In this document: positions 36,412-45,242 of the stretch, in pieces
Layout: every line of letters starts with the position of its first letter
How positions within the stretch are numbered: position 1 is the first letter of the stretch
Origin: Flagellimonas sp. 389
GTDB taxonomy: Bacteria > Bacteroidota > Bacteroidia > Flavobacteriales > Flavobacteriaceae
Assembly: GCF_018449435.1 (NCBI RefSeq)
Contig: NZ_JAHCMU010000011.1
Span: 1-64,000, forward strand
DNA: 64,000 nucleotides
Direction: 5' to 3'
Translations under genes and position numbers: made by a program
Notes under the pieces: generated by a model
What the model was told of the DNA's origin: nothing
What the model saw: only the letters and a program-made list of their open reading frames with translations
The model's database searches: none

Positions 36412-37874
36412 AGATGATGACGAATAGAAATATGGTTTCCGTTTCAACTATAAAGAGTCGCTTTGTAAAACATTGCGCGTTATTACTCCCTGTTGTTATA
36501 ATTGGCTGTAACCCTATTCAAAATGCAACTTCAAAAAACAAGGATAATCCGCCAAACATCCTGTTTATAGCTGTAGATGACCTCAGGCCCGAACTTGGTT
36601 GCTATGGGAAGCCACAAATACTTTCCCCGAATATTGACAAGTTGGCTGCGCAGGGTTTTCTTTTTGAAAACGCCTACTGCAACATTCCTGTATGTGGGGC
36701 TTCGCGCGCCAGCATTTTAACAGGGCTACGGCCCAATCCAAATAGATTTCTAGCCCACAATAGCTATATAGACAAAGATGCCCCTGGTGTAGAGACTCTT
36801 CCCGAACTGTTCAAAAATAATGGCTACATAACACTGAGCATGGGAAAAGTACTCCATAACTGGGAGGATGATGCCCTTCAAAGTTGGACTGAAGCACCAT
36901 GGAATCCCAAACTACTGGTGTCGGGGTCAGCGGGTAGAAAAAGGTTGAATTATCAACGGGCTGAAAATACGAACAGGAGACCTCCTTATGAAAGGGCAGA
37001 TGTTGCAGACAGTGCTTACCATGATGGTAAACTTACCAATAAGGTCATTAAAAAACTAGGTTTATTGGCTGAAGGTGAAAAGCCTTTTTTCATGGCCGTG
37101 GGCTTTGTAAAACCGCACCTACCCTTTAATGCTCCAGCTAAGTATTGGGACCTCTATGACTCAAAGGCTTTGCAATTCCCAGAATTTATGAAATATCCAG
37201 AGAATGCTCCTGAAGAATCACATCACAATTCGTCTGAGTTACGAACGTATGATGGTATTCCCAGTAAAGGACCTATAACGGATGAGATGGCTCGTACGTT
37301 GATTCATGGCTACTATGCCTGTACCAGCTATATCGATGCACAGATAGGGTTGATCGTGAATGAACTTGAAACCCTGAAACTTAAAGAAAATACCATCATA
37401 GTCTTGTGGGGAGATCACGGATGGAGTCTCGGTGAACATGGTCTTTGGTGCAAACACTCTACATACAATGTGGCCATGAAGGCTCCTTTGATCGTTTATG
37501 TACCTAGTAAAAAGGGAGGTCATAAAGTGTCAGGGCTGGTAGAGTTCGTTGATATGTATCCCAGTCTCGTAGAGCTTTCAGGTTTGCAAAAACCCTCTCA
37601 CTTACAAGGAAAGAGCTTCACACATCTCTTGGATAATCCCAACAGAATGGGTAAAGATGCGGTATATGGGCGTTGGAAAAACTCAGATTTTATGAGGACC
37701 GATGGTTTTAGCTATACAGAATGGTTTTCCGAAAATGGGAAATCCCAGGCACGAATGCTCTATAATCTTGATCGGGACCCAAATGAAACAAGCAACCTAG
37801 CAGAACTGCCCGAACACCAACAATATGTAAAGCGCCTCAGTATGGCACTAAAAGAAATCAGAAAAATAGAATAA
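36408..37874 (+). CDS. S1 sulfatase (iduronate-2-sulfatase-like)
   Basis: This 488-residue lipoprotein (lipobox VVIIGC) has the metal site FIAVDDLRPELGCYG, typical of the iduronate-2-sulfatase-like branch. The formylglycine motif is CGASR in IPVCGASRASILTG, and GDHGWSLGEHGLW gives the Asp and His ligands. The branch commonly attacks 2-O- or related sulfates, but the position cannot be told here. It overlaps the alpha-galactosidase by ATGA, so the two steps are translated together. Confidence 0.92.
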   Translation: MKMMTNRNMVSVSTIKSRFVKHCALLLPVVIIGCNPIQNATSKNKDNPPNILFIAVDDLRPELGCYGKPQILSPNIDKLAAQGFLFENAYCNIPVCGASRASILTGLRPNPNRFLAHNSYIDKDAPGVETLPELFKNNGYITLSMGKVLHNWEDDALQSWTEAPWNPKLLVSGSAGRKRLNYQRAENTNRRPPYERADVADSAYHDGKLTNKVIKKLGLLAEGEKPFFMAVGFVKPHLPFNAPAKYWDLYDSKALQFPEFMKYPENAPEESHHNSSELRTYDGIPSKGPITDEMARTLIHGYYACTSYIDAQIGLIVNELETLKLKENTIIVLWGDHGWSLGEHGLWCKHSTYNVAMKAPLIVYVPSKKGGHKVSGLVEFVDMYPSLVELSGLQKPSHLQGKSFTHLLDNPNRMGKDAVYGRWKNSDFMRTDGFSYTEWFSENGKSQARMLYNLDRDPNETSNLAELPEHQQYVKRLSMALKEIRKIE

Positions 37875-37901
37875 AACCACAAATACCAAAAAAAAACTCA
37901 A

Positions 37902-40490
37902 ATGACGATAAACAAAAATATGGCATTGAAGCCGGTTCTATTCCTAACGGTTCTCTCCCTATTCTTCGGTTGCAAAGAAGAAAAAAAGAACCAGAACGAA
38001 CAGAAGACCCTGGCAGAATTTTCGCAAATGAATCCCGATACGTTCAAGGAGTACATCGAAAAATTCAATACTGAGGACGGGTATGCCATGAAATCCTACG
38101 TAAAAAATGATAAAGCATGGGCTTGGCTCCGAGGTCAAATTCCTTTATTTGAGTGTCCGGACAAAACCATCGAAAATACCTATTACTTCCGTTGGTGGAC
38201 GTTACGCAAGCATATCAAAAAAACCAAAGAATCCTTTGTGATGACCGAGTTTCTTCCCGATGTTCCATGGTCAGGGCCCGCCAATACCATTGTCTGTCCT
38301 GTGGGCCACCAGTTTAACGAATTTCGTTGGTTTCATGAGACCAGCTATATGGATGACTATTCCAATTTTTGGTTTGAGAAAGGAGAAGTAAATCGGTATT
38401 CCAATTGGATTCTTGATGCAATATACCAAAGATACCTAGTCACCAAGGACAAAGAATTGTTGGTTGCCCTACTCCCCAAAATGGTCAAATTTTATGAATC
38501 CTTCGAAGAAAAGTATATGACAGCACAAGGCCTTTTTTGGAGTATAGACAATCAAGAAGGTATGGAGTTCAGCATAAGTGGGGTTCCAGATGAGGTCAAA
38601 AAAAATAATTTAAAACACAGCCAAGTCTATAAAGCAGGGTTGGCCCATAAAGGATTTAGAGTAGCCACAAATTCGTATATGTATGCTAATGCCAAGGCAT
38701 TATCAAAGATTGCTGCTTTGGCCGGAGATGAAGATTTAGAAAGCATTTATTCCAACAAAGCCAGACAGCTCAGAACGCTGATTGACGGAACACTATGGGA
38801 TGACATCCATGGTTTCTATAAATCTTCAATAAATCAAACTGATAATCCCAGTTTATCAGAGGTCAAAGAATTGTCAGGGTACATCCCTTGGTATTTCAAC
38901 ATCCCGAGTGGTGGTAAGGAAAAAGCATGGTCCGAACTTATGGACTCGAATGGATTTTACAGTCCCCATGGTCTAACAACCGCAGAACAAAGCCATCCGA
39001 ACTTTATGTACGACAATGGCCATATGTGTTTTTGGAATGGCCCCTCTTGGCCCTTCGCGACCACACAAACGTTGGTTTCCATGGCCAATCTCCTAAATAA
39101 CTATGAACAAAAGATTATAAGTAGGGAAGACTATTTGCAAGTATTACAAGACTATGCAAAATCACACAAAATTATGATGGAGGATGGCAGTGAGGTGGAC
39201 TGGATCGGAGAAAGTATTGATCCAAAGACCGGCGAATGGATATCCCGAAAAATCATGTATGAAAAAAATAGGGATGATAAGGATAGAGGAGTTCATTACA
39301 ATCATTCGGGTTATGTAGACTTAATCGTTACCGGTCTGGTAGGCTTAAGACCCCGGGCTGATGAGATACTTGAGGTCAATCCGTTAGTGCCCGAAGATAA
39401 GTGGGATTACTTCCGAATGGACAATATTCTATACCAGGGAAGAAACGTAGCCATAGTATACGACAAAACGGGAGAAAAGTACAACTTGGGCAAAGGACTG
39501 ATGGTTTTCGTTGATGGCAAAAAATTAGGGTTCTCCGAGCAACTTGCCAAAATTGAAGTAGATCTTCCCGCTCTTTCAGGTACCTATGAGGAGACCGATG
39601 CAGGTTGGGAAAAATATGATAACAATCCTGTTCTGGGTGGAGATTTAGGAACTTGTTTTGATGTTTCACTTCTTAAGGAAAGGGACCAATTCAAAATGTG
39701 GTTTTCCTGGCGTCCTGAAAAAAGCATCGCTTTAACCGAAAGTATAGACGGTAAGAACTGGAATGAACCATTTATTTCTTTAAATGAAAACTCCAATACT
39801 GATTGGGAAGAACATGTCAACCGACCTGTAGTGATCAAAAAAGACAATGCCTATGAAATGTGGTATACCGGTCAGCGAATGGGTGAAGACAAAACTTCAA
39901 AAATTGGAATGGCCAGGAGTACAGACGGCAAAGTTTTTGAAAAAGTGCAGCCAGAACCCGTCATACATCCTGATGTTCCATGGGAAAAAAATGCCATTAT
40001 GTGTCCCCATGTGATTTGGGATGAATCCAGTGGAAGCTATAAAATGTGGTATTCAGGAGGGGAACAATATGAACCCGATGCCATTGGCTATGCCACGAGC
40101 GAGGATGGAATCAACTGGAAAAAACATCCCGATAATCCCATATTCCAATCAGACAAGAACAATGCTTGGGAATACGAAAAAGTGACCGCTTGTCAAGTTG
40201 TAAAGCACAATGGGTGGTACTATATGTTCTACATCGGTTTCCACGATGTGCATTGGGCCCAAATTGGTGTGGCACGCTCAAAGGATGGGATTTCTGAATG
40301 GGAACGGCATCCGCAAAATCCTATCATCAAAACAAGCAAGAAGGGGTGGGACCGCGATGCTTGCTATAAACCCTACGTCATTTTTGATGAAGAGAACAAT
40401 CAATGGATGCTTTGGTACAACGGTCGGAAACTGAGTAAGGAACAGATAGGGCTGGCCGTTCATAAAGGTGAAGACCTTGGCTTTGATTAA
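37902..40490 (+). CDS. MGH1-like glycoside hydrolase fused to a GH43/GH130-like propeller
   Basis: This 862-residue lipoprotein (lipobox LSLFFGC) has two catalytic-looking halves. Residues ~60-520 form an (alpha/alpha)6 barrel like the MGH1-like/GH63-type domain: YYFRWWTLRKHIKKT, NEFRWFHETSYMDDYSNF and MCFWNGPSWPFATTQT, with acidic residues in ETSYMDDY and DNQEGMEFS. Residues ~570-860 form a five-bladed propeller of the GH43/GH130 kind with repeats such as FKMWFSWRP, YEMWYTGQRMG, YKMWYSGGEQ and WMLWYNGRK. A chain with both suggests stepwise cutting of one side branch or backbone unit. The specificity is not predictable from what I see. Confidence 0.8.
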   Translation: MTINKNMALKPVLFLTVLSLFFGCKEEKKNQNEQKTLAEFSQMNPDTFKEYIEKFNTEDGYAMKSYVKNDKAWAWLRGQIPLFECPDKTIENTYYFRWWTLRKHIKKTKESFVMTEFLPDVPWSGPANTIVCPVGHQFNEFRWFHETSYMDDYSNFWFEKGEVNRYSNWILDAIYQRYLVTKDKELLVALLPKMVKFYESFEEKYMTAQGLFWSIDNQEGMEFSISGVPDEVKKNNLKHSQVYKAGLAHKGFRVATNSYMYANAKALSKIAALAGDEDLESIYSNKARQLRTLIDGTLWDDIHGFYKSSINQTDNPSLSEVKELSGYIPWYFNIPSGGKEKAWSELMDSNGFYSPHGLTTAEQSHPNFMYDNGHMCFWNGPSWPFATTQTLVSMANLLNNYEQKIISREDYLQVLQDYAKSHKIMMEDGSEVDWIGESIDPKTGEWISRKIMYEKNRDDKDRGVHYNHSGYVDLIVTGLVGLRPRADEILEVNPLVPEDKWDYFRMDNILYQGRNVAIVYDKTGEKYNLGKGLMVFVDGKKLGFSEQLAKIEVDLPALSGTYEETDAGWEKYDNNPVLGGDLGTCFDVSLLKERDQFKMWFSWRPEKSIALTESIDGKNWNEPFISLNENSNTDWEEHVNRPVVIKKDNAYEMWYTGQRMGEDKTSKIGMARSTDGKVFEKVQPEPVIHPDVPWEKNAIMCPHVIWDESSGSYKMWYSGGEQYEPDAIGYATSEDGINWKKHPDNPIFQSDKNNAWEYEKVTACQVVKHNGWYYMFYIGFHDVHWAQIGVARSKDGISEWERHPQNPIIKTSKKGWDRDACYKPYVIFDEENNQWMLWYNGRKLSKEQIGLAVHKGEDLGFD

Positions 40491-40500
40491 TAAAGTAACG

Positions 40501-41622
40501 ATGAGAAAGAATATGAAAATATCAATTGTATCGAATATGAAAGGTTTTATCGATCGACATTGCATCTTATGCTGTCTATTAATGCTGACCGCTTGCAAAG
40601 CCCAACAACAAGTTGTAATGGAACAGGATGCATGGACCTTTGTAAGCGTACCTGATTTTTTGAACAAAGACACTTATTATCCTCAACCGGGTTTTGAAGA
40701 AGGGCTAAGTTTTTTCCTGCAGGCCGTAAAGGCTGAAAATCCAGATTTTGTTTTGGTCCCCGGGGATTTGGTCAATGGGAGATGGCCATCCAAGCTTGAG
40801 CCAACAAAAGAGGGAATAGAGGCGAAAGCCGCTATTTTCTATCCAGCATGGAAAGCACGATTGGAGGCACATGGCCTAAATTACTATGTTGCCATCGGCG
40901 ATCATGAAGTGGGTGATAATCCCTGGCCAGAGGAAAAAGCCAAATTGGTTCCGGTATTTGAAGAACAGTTTCGGAAATACATGCAGATGCCCAATAACGG
41001 TCCTGACCACATGAAAGGGCTGGCCTATTACTTTATCCATAAAAACAGTCTGTTTGTTTCCTTAGATGTTTTTGAACCTGGCAAGGGAAAGGAAGGAAAT
41101 ATCGTAGCGCAGGTTACGGGAAAACAACTGGAATGGCTAGATAGCGTATTGGTAGAGAACAAAGGAGTAAATCATGTGGTTGTCATGGGTCACACCCCAA
41201 TTCTAGGACCTGTAAACCGTTTGCATTCCAGTGGAATGATGCTCGAAAAGGGAAGACAATCACCCTTGTGGAAAACCTTATCCAAATACAATATAGACCT
41301 ATACCTCTGTGGAGAGGTTCATGCGATTACCTGTACTGAAAAAGACGGGGTTCAACAAATCGCCCATGGCAGTCTGTTCGGATGGAACCCTACGGTAAAC
41401 TATCTAGTGGGAAAGGTCTCTGAAGATAAAATAGAACTGGAACTTAAGGAAATCGACATAGTTCCAGAAGTCATTGACAGAAAATCCCTGAGCATTTCAT
41501 TTACAACTGAGGCTATGAAAGAGGGTTTTCGAACTGTTGGCACTCTGACACTTGATAAAGTATCGGGCAAAGTCAGCAAAAAAAAGACGGGGTGTTTTCT
41601 TGAAGTAAATCCGAAAAACTAA
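40501..41622 (+). CDS. Metallophosphoesterase-fold lipoprotein, altered metal site
   Basis: ATG 40501 is chosen because the start at 40468 overlaps the previous gene; ATG 40537 with MKGFIDRHCILCCLLMLTAC is also possible. The calcineurin-like fold shows as VLVPGDLVN, AIGDHEVGDNPW (GNHE box with Asp for Asn), VVMGHTPI and LCGEVHAI. The first metal motif, normally D-x-H, reads PDFLNKD, so the His is missing. That suggests an altered metal site or another chemistry. Because it stands among sulfatases and ends directly against one (TAA then ATG at 41623), it may process a modified galactan unit rather than a phosphate. Confidence 0.75.
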   Translation: MRKNMKISIVSNMKGFIDRHCILCCLLMLTACKAQQQVVMEQDAWTFVSVPDFLNKDTYYPQPGFEEGLSFFLQAVKAENPDFVLVPGDLVNGRWPSKLEPTKEGIEAKAAIFYPAWKARLEAHGLNYYVAIGDHEVGDNPWPEEKAKLVPVFEEQFRKYMQMPNNGPDHMKGLAYYFIHKNSLFVSLDVFEPGKGKEGNIVAQVTGKQLEWLDSVLVENKGVNHVVVMGHTPILGPVNRLHSSGMMLEKGRQSPLWKTLSKYNIDLYLCGEVHAITCTEKDGVQQIAHGSLFGWNPTVNYLVGKVSEDKIELELKEIDIVPEVIDRKSLSISFTTEAMKEGFRTVGTLTLDKVSGKVSKKKTGCFLEVNPKN

Positions 41623-43371
41623 ATGCTAAAGAATCAAGAAGTGATAAAATTTAAAGAGACTTTACTATTAATATTATTTGGGTTTGTAATTACCCTTGGT
41701 TGTAATCAAAAGAAACAGCCCCCAGAACCATTGCAAGAAGATAAAAGACCAAACATATTGGTCATCTTGGCCGATGATTTAGGCTATTCCGATTTGGGAT
41801 GCTATGGAGGAGAGATCAACACACCAAATCTTGATGGTCTGGCTGCCAATGGTACCCGAATCACTCAAATGTACAATTCTGCCAGATGCTGCCCCAGCAG
41901 GGCATCACTCCTTACCGGTCTTTATCCACATCAAGCTGGTATGGGTGAAATGGCCGCAAAAGATAGGGGATTACCTGGATACAGAGGGATTTTGACGCCG
42001 AATTCGGTAACCATTGCAGAGGTTTTGAAAACGGCAGGTTATCGAACCTTTGGTGCCGGTAAGTGGCACGTAAATTATCCCGGCCCCACTGAAAGAGGGT
42101 TTGAAGAATTCTATGGATTTCTTGAGGATTATGGTGTGGATAGTTTTGAACCCAAATGGATGCAGCGTTATCCAAAAGGCAGGGAAGAACGAAAGTACAA
42201 AGAAGGGGAATTTTTTGCCACTGATGCGATAACCGACTACACCTTGGATTTTTTAGAATTGGGCAAGGAAACCCCCGACCAACCTTGGTTCATGTATGTT
42301 TCTTACCAAGCAGCGCATTTTCCGGTGCAGTCTTGGCCCAAGGATTCTGAAAAATACATCGACACCTATAGTGTTGGTTGGGACACAATAAGGGCCAGAC
42401 GCTTTGAACGAATGAAAGAGTTGGGTGTGATTACCAAAAATATCACCCTCTCAGAAAGGAGTCAAATGGTGAGACCAAAGAGTGCCATTGGCAAAGGCAT
42501 ACCTGGTGATGGAATACATAATCCAGCATGGGAACTGTTGGACAAAGACCGTCAAGCCGACCTAGCAAAAAGAATGGCGGTTTACGCGGGGATGGTTGAT
42601 AATATGGACCAAAATATCGGTCGCATTATTCAATACTTAAAAGAAAATGGGGAACTGGAAGACACATTGATTCTTTTCTTAAGTGACAATGGCGCCTGTG
42701 GTGAATGGAATACCTTCGGCTTTGAATATCCCGACCACAACGCCCGTGTTCACGGTAACTCCCTGTTAAACCCCAATTTGCTTCACAAAGGGAAGAGTTT
42801 GGAGAAACTGGGTGGTCCTGATGGCCCGCTATTCAGTTATGGTTCTGGATGGGCGAATGCAAGCAACACTCCTTTTTCACTGTACAAGATGTTTACTCAC
42901 GAGGCTGGCATAAGTACGCCATTTATAGCACACTGGCCAGAAAAAATTGAGCAAGGAACCATTTTCAACAATCGTTATGCACATTTCAACGACATTATGG
43001 CAACCTGTGTTGATATTGCACAAGCGGAATACCCTATTACACACAACGGAAATGATATTACACCTATGGAAGGGGTAAGTCTGTTTCAGACCTTAAATGA
43101 TATTTCACAACCTAAACGGGTTTTGACATTTGAACATTGGGGCTATCCTGCCATCCGAATCGGAGACTGGAAACTGGTTAGTCGCAAAAATGTGTTTACG
43201 GCAAACGGATTTAAGGAAGATGCAAAATTTGAGTTGTACAATATTACTGCTGACCGTTCGGAGACCTATAATCTCGCCGATCAGTATCCAGATAAAGTCG
43301 AGGAAATGAAAACCTTGATGTTGAGCGAGTTCAAGAGAACCCAGGTTCTTCCCAAAGCAACTTCTGACTAA
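41623..43371 (+). CDS. S1 sulfatase lipoprotein (arylsulfatase type)
   Basis: This 582-residue lipoprotein (lipobox in FVITLGC) has the metal site VILADDLGYSDLGCYGGE and the formylglycine motif CPSR in ARCCPSRASLLTGLYPH. GKWHVNYPGPTERGF and LFLSDNGACGEW follow. The long insert at about 390-430 (HGNSLLNPNLLHKGKSLEK) and overall length match the larger arylsulfatases that act on polysaccharides. It begins directly after the metallophosphoesterase stop. It is the fourth sulfatase of the locus, so at least several sulfate positions are targeted. Confidence 0.92.
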   Translation: MLKNQEVIKFKETLLLILFGFVITLGCNQKKQPPEPLQEDKRPNILVILADDLGYSDLGCYGGEINTPNLDGLAANGTRITQMYNSARCCPSRASLLTGLYPHQAGMGEMAAKDRGLPGYRGILTPNSVTIAEVLKTAGYRTFGAGKWHVNYPGPTERGFEEFYGFLEDYGVDSFEPKWMQRYPKGREERKYKEGEFFATDAITDYTLDFLELGKETPDQPWFMYVSYQAAHFPVQSWPKDSEKYIDTYSVGWDTIRARRFERMKELGVITKNITLSERSQMVRPKSAIGKGIPGDGIHNPAWELLDKDRQADLAKRMAVYAGMVDNMDQNIGRIIQYLKENGELEDTLILFLSDNGACGEWNTFGFEYPDHNARVHGNSLLNPNLLHKGKSLEKLGGPDGPLFSYGSGWANASNTPFSLYKMFTHEAGISTPFIAHWPEKIEQGTIFNNRYAHFNDIMATCVDIAQAEYPITHNGNDITPMEGVSLFQTLNDISQPKRVLTFEHWGYPAIRIGDWKLVSRKNVFTANGFKEDAKFELYNITADRSETYNLADQYPDKVEEMKTLMLSEFKRTQVLPKATSD

Positions 43372-43413
43372 CTCAAAAAAAGAAAAAAATTATTAACCCG
43401 TAAATCACTAAAA

Positions 43414-44319
43414 ATGAAAACAACAAAAATTTTAAAGCTTAAGTCTTTACTTTCCGTTGTAGGTTTTATGTCCTTAGTGGCCATAATTTCTTCATGCGAG
43501 AAAGAAACTGCAGAAATTCCCTTTATCGAAGATGCCTCTGAAAACACCTTGGCCCGAGCCGTATATGCGAGCAGAACAGTAGGGTTTAATAAATCTGACC
43601 AGACCTACACAGTGAGCATGGCCAATTCTGATTTTGGCAGTGTTGGTGGCTGGAGTTCAGGTGAAGCTGATGCCTACATAAGATCAAATGCGCTTAGAAT
43701 TACTTTGAAAGCGAATTCCAAGGGGACGGGAAGCGGCATGAATTCCAATGCCAACATATCCGATGGAACGGAGTACGAGTTGGAATGGAAGGTGAAATTC
43801 AATGATGGATTTGAGTGGAGCCGTGGTGGAAAAATAGGCTGGGGATTTGTAACTGGCCAAGGAGTCACAGGCTGTAATGGTGATGATGCCAGGGCAGGGC
43901 AGGGAGGTAGCTTTCGCGTAATGTGGTACTCTCCAGATCAGCAGCTAGGGGATACAAGCGGCACGGCATATTTCCGGCCCTATGCTTATTATAAAGGGAT
44001 GACTTCCAATTGTGGGGAAGATTTTGGAGCTAAATGGCCCAGCAGTAGCTCTCTTCAGACCGGTGTCTGGTACACCGTGAAACTTTATTATAAGCAAAAT
44101 ACCTCAAACTCGGCAGCAAACGGCAAGCTTAAGATGTGGGTCAATGGCAACCAAGTTGTTTCAAAAAGCAATATTCGATGGGGGGATAGTACCGATGACC
44201 GAAAGGTTAAAAAGTTGATTTTTGACGTATTCAGAGGCGGCTCCCAAGATTATTGGAAAGCTAGCACGGAAAGCAAGATGCGTTTTGATTATGTGAAGTG
44301 GACAAGATTGGCCAGTTAA
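43414..44319 (+). CDS. Lyase-like beta-jelly-roll lipoprotein (PL14/PL20-like)
   Basis: The 301-residue lipoprotein has its lipobox in AIISSC. A single concanavalin-like jelly roll (~60-300) shows the pattern FEWSRGGKIGWGFVTG, GSFRVMWYS, YFRPYAYYKG, VWYTVKLYYKQN and KMWVNGNQVVS. The order of these strands matches lyases of the PL14/PL20 kind, in which GGK and RxxWY line the cleft. I cannot name the substrate. In this locus it is the best candidate for an endo-acting enzyme on the galactan backbone or uronic acid branches, or for a carbohydrate-binding protein. Confidence 0.6.
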   Translation: MKTTKILKLKSLLSVVGFMSLVAIISSCEKETAEIPFIEDASENTLARAVYASRTVGFNKSDQTYTVSMANSDFGSVGGWSSGEADAYIRSNALRITLKANSKGTGSGMNSNANISDGTEYELEWKVKFNDGFEWSRGGKIGWGFVTGQGVTGCNGDDARAGQGGSFRVMWYSPDQQLGDTSGTAYFRPYAYYKGMTSNCGEDFGAKWPSSSSLQTGVWYTVKLYYKQNTSNSAANGKLKMWVNGNQVVSKSNIRWGDSTDDRKVKKLIFDVFRGGSQDYWKASTESKMRFDYVKWTRLAS

Positions 44320-45188
44320 GAGAAATATTGATTCTCTGGGTATTTTATACCTGTTCTTCCGGTCTGTTGGGGCAAACCAACAGATTGGAAGTCCAATTGG
44401 CTCCAATTGTAAGCCTTGAAGATTTTTCATGGTCCATCGCAGGAAACTTGGAAGGTACTGAACCTAATATTCTATCTGAACTGGAATGGGAAAACCTTAT
44501 TAATGCAGGTGCTCAACTTGGGTTTCGCTACAAGGTTTCAAATCGGTTTCAGATTAGGGTAAGGCAGATTTTGGCAGCAACCATTTCAGGTAGCGTCATG
44601 GATACAGATTATGAAGAAAACAACCGACAGAGCCCTGTTTTTAATACTAAAGAAGACGCAAACAGAGGATTTAACATCCAGTCAGATTTGGGAATAACTT
44701 ATGACTTGAGACTGGGTAACAAGATGTATTTAACACCTTATCTCGGGGTAATGTATTCCAAACAAAAATTATCCATTATCAATACATCCAATGGGCTGGA
44801 CAGTTCATATAAGCCTTACACCTATGGGCCAGCTTTTGGTATAACCTTGGGTAAAATTATTACCCATCATTTGGAAGTAGCTTTTGAAAGTAGGGCCAGT
44901 GCCACCAAATACCGAGCTGAAGGAGATTGGAACTTGATTGAAGAACTAAGGCACCCTGTAAGTTTCACTCACAGAGCCAACATGTATAGTGTTAATGCTC
45001 AATTATCACTTATTAAAAGGCTTGGAAAAGGGAATCTGGCGCTTTTTCTTTTCTATGAAAGAGCAGATACGGATACGGGGATTGACACCGTTTTTTTCGA
45101 AGATGGAACATTGGCGTTTACCCAATTCAATGGTGCATCAAGGCAAACTTTCAGATTAGGTCTCAGTTATAATAGATGGATGTGGTAA
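44298..45188 (+). CDS. Outer-membrane beta-barrel protein, omptin-like
   Basis: No ATG is available near the 5' end. The frame opens with GTG at 44298, overlapping the previous gene by 22 bases, or with TTG at 44328. A signal (LILWVFYTCSSGLLGQ) is followed by alternating strands typical of a barrel (FRYKVSNRFQIRVRQ, LGVMYSKQKLSI, YGPAFGITLGK) and the C-terminal strand FRLGLSYNRWMW ending in an aromatic residue. The opening FSWSIAGNLEGTEPNILSEL resembles omptin-like proteins. I cannot confirm the protease residues, so it may be a passive pore or binding protein. Confidence 0.65.
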   Translation: MDKIGQLREILILWVFYTCSSGLLGQTNRLEVQLAPIVSLEDFSWSIAGNLEGTEPNILSELEWENLINAGAQLGFRYKVSNRFQIRVRQILAATISGSVMDTDYEENNRQSPVFNTKEDANRGFNIQSDLGITYDLRLGNKMYLTPYLGVMYSKQKLSIINTSNGLDSSYKPYTYGPAFGITLGKIITHHLEVAFESRASATKYRAEGDWNLIEELRHPVSFTHRANMYSVNAQLSLIKRLGKGNLALFLFYERADTDTGIDTVFFEDGTLAFTQFNGASRQTFRLGLSYNRWMW

Positions 45189-45242
45189 TGCATCTAAAGG
45201 GATAAAGTGTATTCCTTTGATAAACATATGTAACAGAAAGAA

